64,000 bases of DNA, taken from NCBI RefSeq assembly GCF_001190925.1, contig NZ_CP011072.1, positions 806,001-870,000 of the forward strand, in the 5' to 3' direction. A program made the position numbers and the translations under genes. Below, one piece after another: positions 46,137 through 55,700 of the stretch (within the stretch, counting starts at the first letter, position 1; each line of letters opens with the position of its first letter). Under the pieces are notes generated by a model. It worked only from the letters and a program-made list of their open reading frames with translations. It was not told the DNA's origin and did not search any database. The DNA comes from Azoarcus sp. CIB. Its GTDB lineage: Bacteria > Pseudomonadota > Gammaproteobacteria > Burkholderiales > Rhodocyclaceae.

Positions 46137-46885
46137 CTATTAGCGTAATCAAGACCCTGAAGCGCCTGGCCGCTGCTGCGCTGTTTGCGCCGACGCTGGC
46201 GCTGGCCGCCGGTGCCGCGCTGCATCTGGACAAGGCCCCGGTGAGCACGGACCAAGCCTCGTTGCAGGCCGGCGCCAAGACCTTCGTCAACTACTGCATG
46301 AACTGCCACAGCGCGAGCTTCGTCCGCTACAACACGCTGACGCAGATCGGCCTGACCGAGCAGGAGATTCGCGACAACCTGATGTTCACGGGCGAGCGTA
46401 TCGGCGATCTGATGAAGATCTCGGCCAGCACGAAGGAGCAGAAGGCCTGGTTCGGCGCGACCCCGCCCGACCTGACCCTGATCGCGCGCCAGCGCGCGTC
46501 GGAGTTCGGCAGCGGTGCCGACTGGCTGTACACCTACCTGCGCCAGTTCTATCGCGACCCGAACCGCCCGACGGGCTGGAACAACAAGGTCTTCGAAAAC
46601 GTCGGCATGCCGCACGTGCTGTGGGAACTGCAGGGCGAGCAGATCGCGAAGGTCAGCGAGCACGACGGCGTCAAGTCGATCGAGCTGGAACTCGCGAAGC
46701 CTGGCAAGCTGTCGACGCAGGAGTACGACAAGACCGTCGCCGACCTGGTCTCCTTCCTCGTGTGGATGGGCGAGCCGGTTGCCGAGAAGCGCAAGTCGGT
46801 CGGCGTCGTCGTCCTCATCTTCCTGGCGGGCCTGTTCGCACTGACTTTCGCGCTGAAGAAGAATTACTGGAAGGACGTTCATTGA
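46133..46885 (+). CDS. petC: ubiquinol-cytochrome c reductase cytochrome c1 subunit
   Basis: Periplasmic c-type cytochrome with one C-terminal membrane anchor (250 residues). A cleavable signal peptide ends near ALAAGAALH; the haem-binding motif is CMNCH (C55, C58, H59). The C-terminal hydrophobic segment VGVVVLIFLAGLFALTFAL is followed by KKNYWKDVH. Translationally coupled to petB. A terminator hairpin follows before sspA. Confidence 0.96.
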   Translation: MTISVIKTLKRLAAAALFAPTLALAAGAALHLDKAPVSTDQASLQAGAKTFVNYCMNCHSASFVRYNTLTQIGLTEQEIRDNLMFTGERIGDLMKISASTKEQKAWFGATPPDLTLIARQRASEFGSGADWLYTYLRQFYRDPNRPTGWNNKVFENVGMPHVLWELQGEQIAKVSEHDGVKSIELELAKPGKLSTQEYDKTVADLVSFLVWMGEPVAEKRKSVGVVVLIFLAGLFALTFALKKNYWKDVH

Positions 46886-46922
46886 ACGTCGGCGCGAACT
46901 GATTCGTCGCCTTGAAGTCTGA

Positions 46923-46949
46923 CGCACCACGCGGCACACGCGTGGTGCG
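46923..46949 (+). terminator. intrinsic terminator of petABC
   Basis: Hairpin with 11-bp arms (CGCACCACGCG and its complement) and loop GCACA, followed by CTTTGTTTTTG. It ends 31 bases before the sspA start. Confidence 0.85.
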
Positions 46950-46979
46950 CTTTGTTTTTGTATCGGGAGCTGCAACACC

Positions 46980-47579
46980 ATGATGAACCTGTATTCCGGC
47001 ACCACCGACCCGTTCAGCCATCGCTGCCGGATCGTGCTGTTCGAGAAGGGGATGGACTTCGAGGTCATCGACGTCGATCTCTACAACAAACCGGAAGATA
47101 TCGCCGTCATCAATCCGTACAACCGGGTGCCGGTGCTGGTGGATCGCGACCTCGTCCTGTACGAGTCCAATATCATCAACGAATACATCGACGAGCGCTT
47201 CCCGCATCCGCAGCTGATGCCGCCCGACCCGATCATGCGCGCGCGCGCACGACAGCTGCTGCACACTTTCGAGCACGAGCTGTTTTCGCACATCGAGGCG
47301 CTCGAGAAAAACCAGAAGGGCACGGTCGACAAGAGCCGCGCGCACGTTCGCGATCAGCTCGTCCAGCTCGCGCCGATCTTCGTCAAGCAGAAGTTCATGC
47401 TCGGCGACGAGTTCTCGATGCTCGATGTCGCGATCGCGCCGCTGCTGTGGCGCCTCGAGCACTACGGCATCGAACTGCCGAAGGCTGCCGCGAACCTCAT
47501 GAAGTACGCCGAGCGCATCTTCAGTCGCCAGGGCTTCATCGACGCCCTGACGCCGTCCGAAAAGGTAATGCGTCGTTGA
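46980..47579 (+). CDS. sspA: stringent starvation protein A (GST-fold)
   Basis: RNA-polymerase-associated protein with a glutathione-S-transferase fold but no transferase activity in known members. The 199-residue product has the thioredoxin-like N-terminal domain (YSGTTDPFSHRCRIVLFEKGMDFEVID, VPVLVD) and the helical C-terminal domain (FMLGDEFSMLDVAIAPLLWRLEHYGI). ATG 46980 with GGGAG upstream. sspB follows 43 bases later, the usual pair. Confidence 0.94.
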   Translation: MMNLYSGTTDPFSHRCRIVLFEKGMDFEVIDVDLYNKPEDIAVINPYNRVPVLVDRDLVLYESNIINEYIDERFPHPQLMPPDPIMRARARQLLHTFEHELFSHIEALEKNQKGTVDKSRAHVRDQLVQLAPIFVKQKFMLGDEFSMLDVAIAPLLWRLEHYGIELPKAAANLMKYAERIFSRQGFIDALTPSEKVMRR

Positions 47580-47622
47580 CGCGCAGGCGGCCCCGCGCGT
47601 CGGGGCCGCACGGATCCAATCC

Positions 47623-48075
47623 ATGAGCAAGGTATCGACCAAACCCTACCTGGTGCGCGCCATCTACGACTGGTGCCTCGACCAGGGCTTCACGCCCTAC
47701 ATCGCGGTTGCCGTCGACGAGCGCACGGTCGTCCCGCCCGGCTATGCGCGCGACGGACAGATCGTGCTTAACCTGGCGCTGGATGCGACCAACCATCTGG
47801 TGATGGGCAACGACCTGATCACCTTCCAGGCCCGCTTCGGCGGCGTCGCGCATGCGTTGTCCCTGCCGGTGTCCAACGTGCTCGCGATCTATGCGCGCGA
47901 GAACGGGCACGGCATGGCGTTCGAGCCGGAGCTGGCGGGCAGTGAGCCGCAGCCCGAGGAAGACGTGTCGGTAGACGCCGGTCCCGGTTCCGGTGCGGGC
48001 GATGGCGACGGGCCGGACACGCCGTCCGCAGCGGGTCGGAGCGCCGCCCGGAATCACCTGAAGGTCATCAAGTAA
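47623..48075 (+). CDS. sspB: stringent starvation protein B (ClpXP adaptor)
   Basis: SspB delivers ssrA-tagged proteins to ClpXP. The folded domain is the first about 105 residues (STKPYLVRAIYDWCLDQGFTPYI, GQIVLNLALDATNHLVMGND, FQARFGG). A flexible Gly/Asp/Pro-rich linker follows, and the C-terminal NHLKVIK matches the conserved ClpX-docking tail. Length 150 residues. It converges on the downstream glycosyltransferase, with six bases between stop codons. Confidence 0.94.
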   Translation: MSKVSTKPYLVRAIYDWCLDQGFTPYIAVAVDERTVVPPGYARDGQIVLNLALDATNHLVMGNDLITFQARFGGVAHALSLPVSNVLAIYARENGHGMAFEPELAGSEPQPEEDVSVDAGPGSGAGDGDGPDTPSAAGRSAARNHLKVIK

Positions 48076-48081
48076 GCAGCG

Positions 48082-49278
48082 TCAGGACGGCAGGGCAGCC
48101 GGCGATCCGCCGGTCTGCGCTGCCGTTTCCGCATACCGTCGGTACAGGCGCGCGAGCCGCGCCGTCGTCTCGTCGGCGCTCCAGCGCCGCGCGTAATCGC
48201 GCGCGTCGTTTCCCATATGTTCCAGACGGGTCCGGTCGTTGAGTAGTTCGGCGACCAGGGCTGCGAAGCCCTGCGCGTCGTCCGGTGCGATGCGGCAGCC
48301 GCACTGCGGGCCGAGGATGTCGCGCGTGCCCATCGCCGCGATGGCCACCACCGGCGTACCCAGTGCCATCGCTTCGAGCAGCACCAGCCCCTGTGTCTCC
48401 GTGCGCGAAGCGAACACGAACAGGTCCGCGGCGCGATAGCAGTCGTGGAGTTCGGTGCCGCGCTGGAGATAGCCGAGAAAGCACACATGCCATTCGAGGT
48501 GTCGCCGCCGCACTTCCGCGCGCAATGCCCCGACCGCCGGGCCTTCCCCGGTGATCAGCAGCAGCGCCGATGGACGGGACCGGCGCAGTTCGTCGAGCAT
48601 CGCGATCAGCATGCCGATGTTCTTTTCGTGCGCGACCCGCCCGACGTACAGCAGCACGCTACGCTCGGGGGCGATGCCGTGGCGCTGCCGGAAGGCCGCA
48701 CCGTCGCCGCCGACGAACTGCGTCGCGGGCAGCCCGGTCGGCAGGATCTCGCGCGGCCGTGTGACGCCGTAGGCGTGCAGAACCTCGTCCATCGCGGAGG
48801 ACGGCACGATCACCGCGTCCAAGTCGTTGCACTGGCTGCGCGTGACGTGGCGGGCGGCTGCCCGCAACAGGCCGCGCGGCAGGAAGCGCACGTAGTGGAA
48901 GAGGTATTCCTCGAAGAAGGTGTGACAGGTCGCCATGCAGGGTAGACCGAGTTCGCGTGCCAGCGCACGCCCGGCGTAGTGGGCGACGAAGGGGGTGTGG
49001 ATGTGCACGAGATCGTAGCTGCGTGAGCGCAGGCGGGGGGCCAGTGCGCGGATCGTATCCGCGCGCATGCAGCGATCCTCGGGGTCGAGCGGCACGTGGC
49101 GCGACGGGACGCGCAGGATGTCGAGTCCCGGGTCGTCGGGCGGCGCGCCGGGGTATTCCGGGGCGATCAGGGTGCTGCTCACGCCGTGCACCGCGAGGGC
49201 TTGGCGGAAGGTCTGGATCGACGTGCTCACGCCGTTGATGCGCGGGAAATACACGTCCGAAATCATCAGGATGTTCAT
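48082..49278 (-). CDS. GT4 family glycosyltransferase
   Basis: A 398-residue GT-B fold enzyme. The N-terminal domain starts MNILMISDVYFPRINGVSTSIQ, with HIHTPF; the C-terminal nucleotide-sugar domain has VGRVAHEKN and the EX7E region ASRTETQGLVLLEAMA. Such proteins are usually mannosyl- or glucosyltransferases acting on lipids or polysaccharides. No other polysaccharide genes are adjacent, so the acceptor is unknown. It runs opposite to sspAB. Confidence 0.88.
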   Translation of the reverse strand: MNILMISDVYFPRINGVSTSIQTFRQALAVHGVSSTLIAPEYPGAPPDDPGLDILRVPSRHVPLDPEDRCMRADTIRALAPRLRSRSYDLVHIHTPFVAHYAGRALARELGLPCMATCHTFFEEYLFHYVRFLPRGLLRAAARHVTRSQCNDLDAVIVPSSAMDEVLHAYGVTRPREILPTGLPATQFVGGDGAAFRQRHGIAPERSVLLYVGRVAHEKNIGMLIAMLDELRRSRPSALLLITGEGPAVGALRAEVRRRHLEWHVCFLGYLQRGTELHDCYRAADLFVFASRTETQGLVLLEAMALGTPVVAIAAMGTRDILGPQCGCRIAPDDAQGFAALVAELLNDRTRLEHMGNDARDYARRWSADETTARLARLYRRYAETAAQTGGSPAALPS

Positions 49279-49370
49279 GGGCCGGGTCCGGTGAGCCAGG
49301 CCCCCAATCTAGGCTACCTGCATGACGGCTTCGTTGCGGCCGGATGGCCGCGCCGTGACGGCGGGCGGGC

Positions 49371-50636
49371 TCAGCGCCGGCCGTCGAGGAAGGGGAAATG
49401 CTCGACCGGGGGGCGGCGACCGGAGATGAGGTCGGTGAGTGCGCTCGCCGAACCGCAGGCGAGGGTCCAGCCCAGCGTGCCGTGGCCGGTGTTGTACCAG
49501 AGGCGGGAAATGCGGCTGCGCCCGATCAGGGGGATGTTGCCGGGCGTGGCGGGGCGCAGGCCCGTCCAGCGCTCCGCCCGGTCGAGGTCGACGGCGCCGG
49601 GAAAGCGCGCCTCGACCCAGTCGAGGATCGCCTGGCAGCGTGCCGCGTTGATGCGGGTGTCGAAGCCGTTGAGCTCCGCCGTGCCGGCCACGCGCAGGCG
49701 GTCGCCGAGGCGCGAGCAGACGATGCGGCGCGATTCGTCGGTGAGGCTGACGCTGGGGGCGCGCGCGGGATCGGTAACGGGCGCGGTGATCGAGTAGCCT
49801 TTGACCGGGTAGATCGGCAGGTCCTCGTCCAGCGGGGCGACGAGGGCGCGGCCGTAGCTGCCGAGGCAGACCACGTAGGCGTCCGCGGTCAGCGCGCCCG
49901 CGCGGCCCTGCGCGTCGCGCACTTCGACCGCGTCGATGCTGCCGCGCGTGCGTGACAGGCGGGTGATCGTGGTGTCGTAGTGGAAACGCACGCCCGCTTC
50001 GGCGGCGAGCCGCGCGAGGCCCTGGGTGAAGCGGCAGGCGTCGCCGGATTCGTCTCCGGGGGCGTACAGCCCGCCGGCGAGCTGCCCGCGCACGCCGGCA
50101 AGTGCGGGTTCGACGCCGATACACTCGTCTGCCTCGCAGGCGCGCGCGTCGATGCCGTAGGTGGCGAGTTCTGCAACGCGCCCGCGGGCGTGGGTGAATT
50201 CCGTCGGGGTGAAGAAAAGGTGCAGGATGCCGCGCTCGAGGTGATCGTAAGCGAGACCGGTTTCCGCGCGAAGCGCCCGCAGCTCCTGGCCGCTATGCAC
50301 GGCGAGGTTGGCGATGGCCGCCGTGTTGCGCCGCGTGCGCCCGGGCAGGCATTCGCGCAGGAAGGCGAACGCCCAGCGCCACTGGGCGCTGTCGGCATGC
50401 GGACGGAACAGCAGCGGAGCGTCCTCGCGGCCGAGCCAGCGCAGTGCCGTCAGCGGCGCGCCGGGATTGGCCCAGGGTTCGGGGTGGCTGATGGAGATCT
50501 GGCCGCCGTTGGCGCGGCTGGTTTCGAGTGCCGCTTCGGGCTCGCGATCGACGACGCTGACTTCGAATCCGGCCCTGGCGAGATACCAGGCCGTCGTGAC
50601 GCCGGTGACGCCGGCGCCGAGAACCAGAACATGCAT
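49371..50636 (-). CDS. dadA: D-amino acid dehydrogenase (DadA family, FAD-dependent)
   Basis: Membrane-associated flavoenzyme that oxidises D-amino acids, typically D-alanine, to keto acids. The 421-residue product has the FAD Rossmann motif VLGAGVTGVTTAWYLARAG followed by VVDRE, the middle substrate domain, and a C-terminal GRSRISRLWYNTGHGTLGWTLACG typical of DadA. Start at 50636; longer forms reaching upstream lack support. It is divergent from fbp. The alanine racemase often paired with dadA is not here. Confidence 0.88.
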   Translation of the reverse strand: MHVLVLGAGVTGVTTAWYLARAGFEVSVVDREPEAALETSRANGGQISISHPEPWANPGAPLTALRWLGREDAPLLFRPHADSAQWRWAFAFLRECLPGRTRRNTAAIANLAVHSGQELRALRAETGLAYDHLERGILHLFFTPTEFTHARGRVAELATYGIDARACEADECIGVEPALAGVRGQLAGGLYAPGDESGDACRFTQGLARLAAEAGVRFHYDTTITRLSRTRGSIDAVEVRDAQGRAGALTADAYVVCLGSYGRALVAPLDEDLPIYPVKGYSITAPVTDPARAPSVSLTDESRRIVCSRLGDRLRVAGTAELNGFDTRINAARCQAILDWVEARFPGAVDLDRAERWTGLRPATPGNIPLIGRSRISRLWYNTGHGTLGWTLACGSASALTDLISGRRPPVEHFPFLDGRR

Positions 50637-50842
50637 AGTGAGTGATCGGATCTTGCGGTCGCCGGACCGGCCGTCGCCGCCGCTGCGCGGGAAAACCCGC
50701 GGAATGGCGATCATAACCCCTTCGCCGGGCGGCCGGTGCGCGGATCTTGATGCGTTCGGCCGCCGTACGCGGGATAATCCGCTTTTTTCAGCTTGCGCCA
50801 CTATCTGCATCCGGCCCGGCCGGATCCACAAGGAGTCATTTG

Positions 50843-51844
50843 ATGCGACGCGTCACGCTAACCCAGTTCCTGATCGAGCAGCAGCGCGCGGGCCGGACCA
50901 CGCCCGAGCTGCGCCTGCTGATCGAGGTCGTCGCCCGCGCCGTGAAGGCGATCAGCGTCAATGTGTCGAAGGGCGCGCTGGCCGGTGTGCTGGGCGAGGC
51001 CGGCACCGACAACGTGCAGGGCGAGGCCCAGAAGAAGCTGGACGTGATCGCGAACGAGATCTTGCTGCAGGCGAACGAGTGGGGCGGCCACCTCGCGGCG
51101 ATGGCGTCGGAGGAGGTGGAGGAGGTGCATCAGATCCCCTTCGATTATCCGAAGGGCGGCTTCCTGCTGTTGTTCGATCCGCTCGACGGTTCGTCGAACA
51201 TCGACGTGAACATCTCGGTCGGCACGATCTTCTCGGTGCTGCGCAATCCGGAGGGCGACGGCGAGCCGACGGAGCAGAATTTCCTGCAGCCAGGCCGTGA
51301 TCAGGTCGCCGCCGGGTATGCGCTGTACGGTCCGTCGACGCAGCTGATCCTCACTGTCGGCGATGGCGTGCATGGCTTCACGCTGGACCGCGAAATGGGC
51401 AGCTTCATCTACACGCATCCCTTCATGACCGTGCCGAACGAGACGCAGGAGTTCGCGATCAACGCGTCGAACGCGCGCTATTGGGAGCCGCCCGTGCAGC
51501 GTTACATCGCCGAGCTGCAGGCGGGCAAGTCCGGCCCGCGCGGCAAGGATTTCAACATGCGCTGGGTCGCCTCGATGGTCGCGGACGTGCATCGCATCCT
51601 GACGCGCGGCGGCATCTTCATGTATCCGCTGGACGAGAAGTGCCGTGACAAGGGCGGCAAGCTGCGCCTGATGTACGAAGCCAATCCGATGGCGATGATC
51701 ATCGAGCAGGCGGGCGGCGCAGCAACGACGGGGCGCGAGCGCATCATGGAAATGCAGCCGACCAAGCTGCACCAGCGCGTGCCGGTGGTGCTGGGCTCGG
51801 CGGCGGAAGTCGAGCGCGTGACGAAGTACCACCTCGAGGGCTGA
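50843..51844 (+). CDS. fbp: fructose-1,6-bisphosphatase class I
   Basis: Gluconeogenic phosphatase that also serves the Calvin cycle where present. The 333-residue product contains the metal/phosphate motif [10 protein letters not shown], upstream [12 protein letters not shown], and the substrate-binding [12 protein letters not shown] and [23 protein letters not shown] 50843 has AAGGAG upstream; an earlier in-frame ATG would add 32 residues unlike the family. A GC-rich hairpin follows the gene. Confidence 0.96.
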   Translation: MRRVTLTQFLIEQQRAGRTTPELRLLIEVVARAVKAISVNVSKGALAGVLGEAGTDNVQGEAQKKLDVIANEILLQANEWGGHLAAMASEEVEEVHQIPFDYPKGGFLLLFDPLDGSSNIDVNISVGTIFSVLRNPEGDGEPTEQNFLQPGRDQVAAGYALYGPSTQLILTVGDGVHGFTLDREMGSFIYTHPFMTVPNETQEFAINASNARYWEPPVQRYIAELQAGKSGPRGKDFNMRWVASMVADVHRILTRGGIFMYPLDEKCRDKGGKLRLMYEANPMAMIIEQAGGAATTGRERIMEMQPTKLHQRVPVVLGSAAEVERVTKYHLEG

Positions 51845-51848
51845 GGAA

Positions 51849-51869
51849 GGCGCCCCGTTCCGGGGCGCC
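51849..51869 (+). terminator. GC-rich hairpin after fbp
   Basis: 8-bp perfect arms GGCGCCCC / GGGGCGCC with loop GTTCC, five bases past the stop. No T-run, so only a probable terminator. The rest of the gap to the Lrp-type gene shows nothing supported. Confidence 0.55.
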
Positions 51870-52052
51870 CCGCCCGCCCCCGGCCCGCGCACGGGCGGAA
51901 GTTCGTACCATCCCATCGGCCTCGATATTCGCCCACCCGTTCCGATGCCAGGCGGTCCGGTGCCTTCTGCCCGGCTGAGGGCATCGGGCCGCGGGGTGGT
52001 TCACGCAGGCACGGACCGACCCGTCAATCCCGCTCGATCGACTCGAAAATCC

Positions 52053-52532
52053 TCATGCCGACCGCCGTCCCTCGCCGGTCCGTATCTCTATCGTCTTCTC
52101 ATCCTTCACGACTTCCATCACCACATAGGTGTGCGTTTGCTTGACGCACGGCAGCTCCGAGATCTTCTCGCCCAGCACGCTGCGATAGGTCTGGATGTCG
52201 CGCGTGCGCACCGTCAGCAGGTAGTCGAAGTCGCCGGCGATCATCTGGCAGGTCTGGATCTCGGGGATGCGCTGCACCGCCTCGTTGAAGAGCTTCAGTT
52301 CGTGCGCGGTCGTGCCGCTCAGTAGCACCTGCACGATCACGACGTGCGCGCGGTCCATCGCCACCGGGTCGAGATCCGCGTGGTAGCCGCGGATGACGCC
52401 GCCTTCCTCCAGCTTGCGCACCCGCTCGGCGCATGGGGTCTTGCTCAGGCCGACCCGGCGTGCGAGCTCGACGAATGACACGCGGGCATCCTTCTGGAGT
52501 TCGGCGAGAATCTTGAGATCGATGCGGTCCAT
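52053..52532 (-). CDS. Lrp/AsnC family transcriptional regulator (probable PutR/BkdR type)
   Basis: A 159-residue regulator: an N-terminal winged helix-turn-helix (ILAELQKDARVSFVELARRVGLSKTPCAERVRKLE) and a C-terminal RAM ligand-binding domain (MIAGDFDYLLTVRTRD). It is divergent from putA, whose product lacks its own DNA-binding domain, so proline-responsive control of putA is likely, as for PutR of alphaproteobacteria. That assignment is inferred from position. Confidence 0.88.
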   Translation of the reverse strand: MDRIDLKILAELQKDARVSFVELARRVGLSKTPCAERVRKLEEGGVIRGYHADLDPVAMDRAHVVIVQVLLSGTTAHELKLFNEAVQRIPEIQTCQMIAGDFDYLLTVRTRDIQTYRSVLGEKISELPCVKQTHTYVVMEVVKDEKTIEIRTGEGRRSA

Positions 52533-52582
52533 TCCGTTTGCCTGCAGGCTATTCGTCTAAAAGAAGAGAAATTCGCAGGAAT

Positions 52583-52615
52583 TATGGCTTATTGGAAGGG
52601 AATTTCGGAGCCATA
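52583..52615. promoter_or_regulatory. inverted repeat between the lrp-type gene and putA
   Basis: TATGGCT (52583-52589) and AGCCATA (52609-52615) flank a 19-base AT-richer centre containing GGAATTTC; a related GAAATTC lies just upstream. It lies in the 186-base divergent region and is a good candidate binding site for the adjacent Lrp-family regulator. Confidence 0.5.
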
Positions 52616-52718
52616 AACTAGGATGTTGGGTGAAGAATCGGGTTTTCGACGGGCGAAGTCGTCCGTCCGGGCCGGCGGGTGGAGACCCCGCCGGGAATCC
52701 TTTGCGGAGTTTTCCCCC

Positions 52719-55700
52719 ATGAGCACCCAGAACAATCCTGACCTTCTCGCCGCCATCCCTGCCGACCCGCGTCCGGAACTGCGCCGGCATATTTTCGACG
52801 CCTGCCGCAGCCCCGAGCCGCAATGCGTGCCGCCGCTCGTCGAGGCCGCGCGCGTCGACGCGGTCATGCAGCGGCGCATCCATGACCTTGCGCGCCAGTT
52901 GGTCGTCGGCCTGCGCTCGAAGCGCGCCCGTTCGAGCGGCGTCGATGCGCTGATGAAGGAATTCTCGCTGTCGAGCCAGGAAGGCGTCGCGCTGATGTGC
53001 CTGGCCGAGGCGCTGCTGCGCGTGCCCGACAAGGCGACCGCCGACCGCCTGATCCGCGACAAGCTGTCGCGCGGCGACTGGGGTGCCCACCTCGGCCAGA
53101 GCCCGTCGCTTTTCGTGAACGCGGCGACCTGGGGGCTGCTGATCACCGGCCGTCTGGTCGCGACACGCAGCGAGGAGGGGCTCGCCAGCGCGCTCTCCAA
53201 GCTGCTGACGCGCGGCGGCGAGCCGCTGATCCGCAAGGGCATGGACCTGGCGATGCGTCTGCTGGGCGAGCAGTTCGTGACCGGACGCACCATCGAGGAA
53301 GCGCTGGAGCGCGGCGCCGAGCGCGAGACGCGCGGCTACCGCTACTCGTTCGACATGCTCGGCGAGGCGGCCATGACTGCGGCGGACGCCGAGCGCTACT
53401 ACAAGGATTACGTGCACGCGATCCACGCGATCGGCAACGGCTCCGCGAAGCGCGGCGTGGTCGACGGCAACGGCATCTCGGTGAAGCTCTCGGCGCTGCA
53501 TCCGCGCTACAACTGGGCGCAGCGCGAGCGCGTGCTCGGCGAGCTGCTGCCGAAACTGAAGCTGCTGTGCGAACTGGCGCGCGGTTACGACATCGGCCTC
53601 AACATCGACGCCGAGGAGGCCGACCGGCTCGACATCTCGCTGGACCTGCTCGAAGCGCTGGTCGAGGACAAGGACCTCGCCGGCTGGGACGGCATCGGCT
53701 TCGTCGTGCAGGCCTACCAGAAGCGCGCCCCCTTCGTGATCGACTGGATTGTCGACCTCGCCCGCCGCAACCAGCGCCGCCTGATGGTGCGCCTGGTGAA
53801 GGGCGCCTACTGGGACGCCGAGATCAAGCGTGCGCAGATCGACGGGCTGGAGGGCTATCCGGTGTATACGCGCAAGGTATACACGGACGTGTCCTACCTC
53901 GCGTGCGCGAAACGGCTGCTGGCCGCGCGCGACGTGATCTATCCGCAGTTCGCGACCCACAACGCGCACTCGATGGCGTCCATCATCCACATGGCCGAGG
54001 GCGACTACCGCAACGGCGAGTACGAGTTCCAGTGCCTGCACGGCATGGGCGAGCCGCTGTACGACCAGATCGTCGGCGACCCGGCGCTGCGCCGCATGGT
54101 GCGCATCTATGCGCCGGTAGGCAGCCACGAGACGCTGCTCGCCTACCTGGTGCGCCGATTGCTGGAGAACGGCGCCAACACGAGCTTCGTGAACCTGATC
54201 GTGGACGAGAACGTGCCGGTCGAGGAACTCGTCCGCGATCCGGTCGCGCTCGCCGAGCCGCTCGCCGGCTCGCCGCATCCGCGCATCCCGCTGCCCAAGG
54301 ACCTGTACGGACAGGGGCGGCGCAATTCGCAGGGCTTCGACCTGTCGAGCGAGCCGGTGCGTTCCGCGATCGCCGCCGCGCTGGTACAGAGCGGCAGGCA
54401 GCGTCATGCGGCCGGGCCGCTGGTGGCCGGTCTCGTGATCGAAGGTTCGCCGCAGCTGGTGCGCAATCCCGCCGACCTGGAGGATGTCGTCGGGGAAGTC
54501 ATCGAGGCGGACCTGGCGGAAGTCGAGGCGGCGCTGTGCGCGGCCGAGGCGGCCGCGCACGACTGGGCGGCGCGTCTGCCGGTGCAGCGTGCCGAGTGCC
54601 TCGAGCGCACCGCGGATCTGCTCGAACGCGACGGGGCGGCGCTGATCGCGTTGGCGGTGCGCGAGGCCGGCAAGTCGTGGTCGAACGCGATCGCCGAACT
54701 GCGCGAGGCGGTCGATTTCTGCCGCTATTACGCGCAGCAGGCGCGTGAGCTCGACAACGCACAGCATCTGCCGCTGGGGTCGGTGCTGTGCATCAGCCCG
54801 TGGAACTTCCCGCTGGCGATCTTCGCCGGACAGGTCGCCGCGGCGCTCGGCGCCGGCAATCCGGTGCTCGCGAAGCCGGCCGAGCAGACGCCGCTGATCG
54901 CGGCCTGGGCGGTGCGCCTGTTCCGCGAGGCGGGGGTGCCGGATGCGGTCGTGCAGCTGTTGCCCGGCCGCGGCGAGCTCGTCGGTGCGGCGCTGGTGCG
55001 CGATGCGCGCGTGCGCGGGGTGATGTTCACCGGCTCGACCGAGGTCGCGATGATCATCAATCGCACGCTCGCCGCGCGTGGCGGCGACGTGCCGCTGATC
55101 GCCGAGACCGGCGGCCAGAACGCGATGATCGTCGATTCGACGGCGCTGCCCGAACAGGTCGTCGGCGACGTGATCGCGTCGAGCTTCGATTCGGCCGGTC
55201 AGCGCTGCTCGGCCCTGCGCGTGCTGTGCCTGCAAGAGGACATCGCGGACCGCGTGATCGAGATGATCGAGGGCGCGGCGCGCGAGCTGACGGTCGGCAA
55301 CACCGCCGACGTGCGTTCGGACATCGGCCCGGTGATCGACGCCGAGGCGCAGGCCGGGCTGCTCGGCCACATCGAGGCCATGCGCAAGGATGGCGCGAAG
55401 GTGTTCCAGCTGCCGCTTCCCGGGGCATGTGCGAAGGGCACATACGTGCCACCGACGATGATCGAGATCCGTTCGCTGTCGCAGTTGAAACGCGAGGTCT
55501 TCGGCCCGGTGTTGCACGTGCTGCGCTTCCCGGCGCGCGAGCTGATGCGCGTCGTCGACGAGGTGAACGCCACCGGCTACGGCCTGACGCTGGGCATCCA
55601 TTCGCGCATCGACGAGACTATCAACGACATCGTCGCGCGCGCCCATGTCGGCAACATCTACGTCAATCGCAACATGATCGGCGCGGTCGTCGGCGTGCAG

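Noticed and set aside
50747-50842. Earlier in-frame ATG for fbp (32 extra residues)
   Set aside because: The extension is unlike class I fructose bisphosphatases, while AAGGAG is correctly placed for the ATG at 50843.
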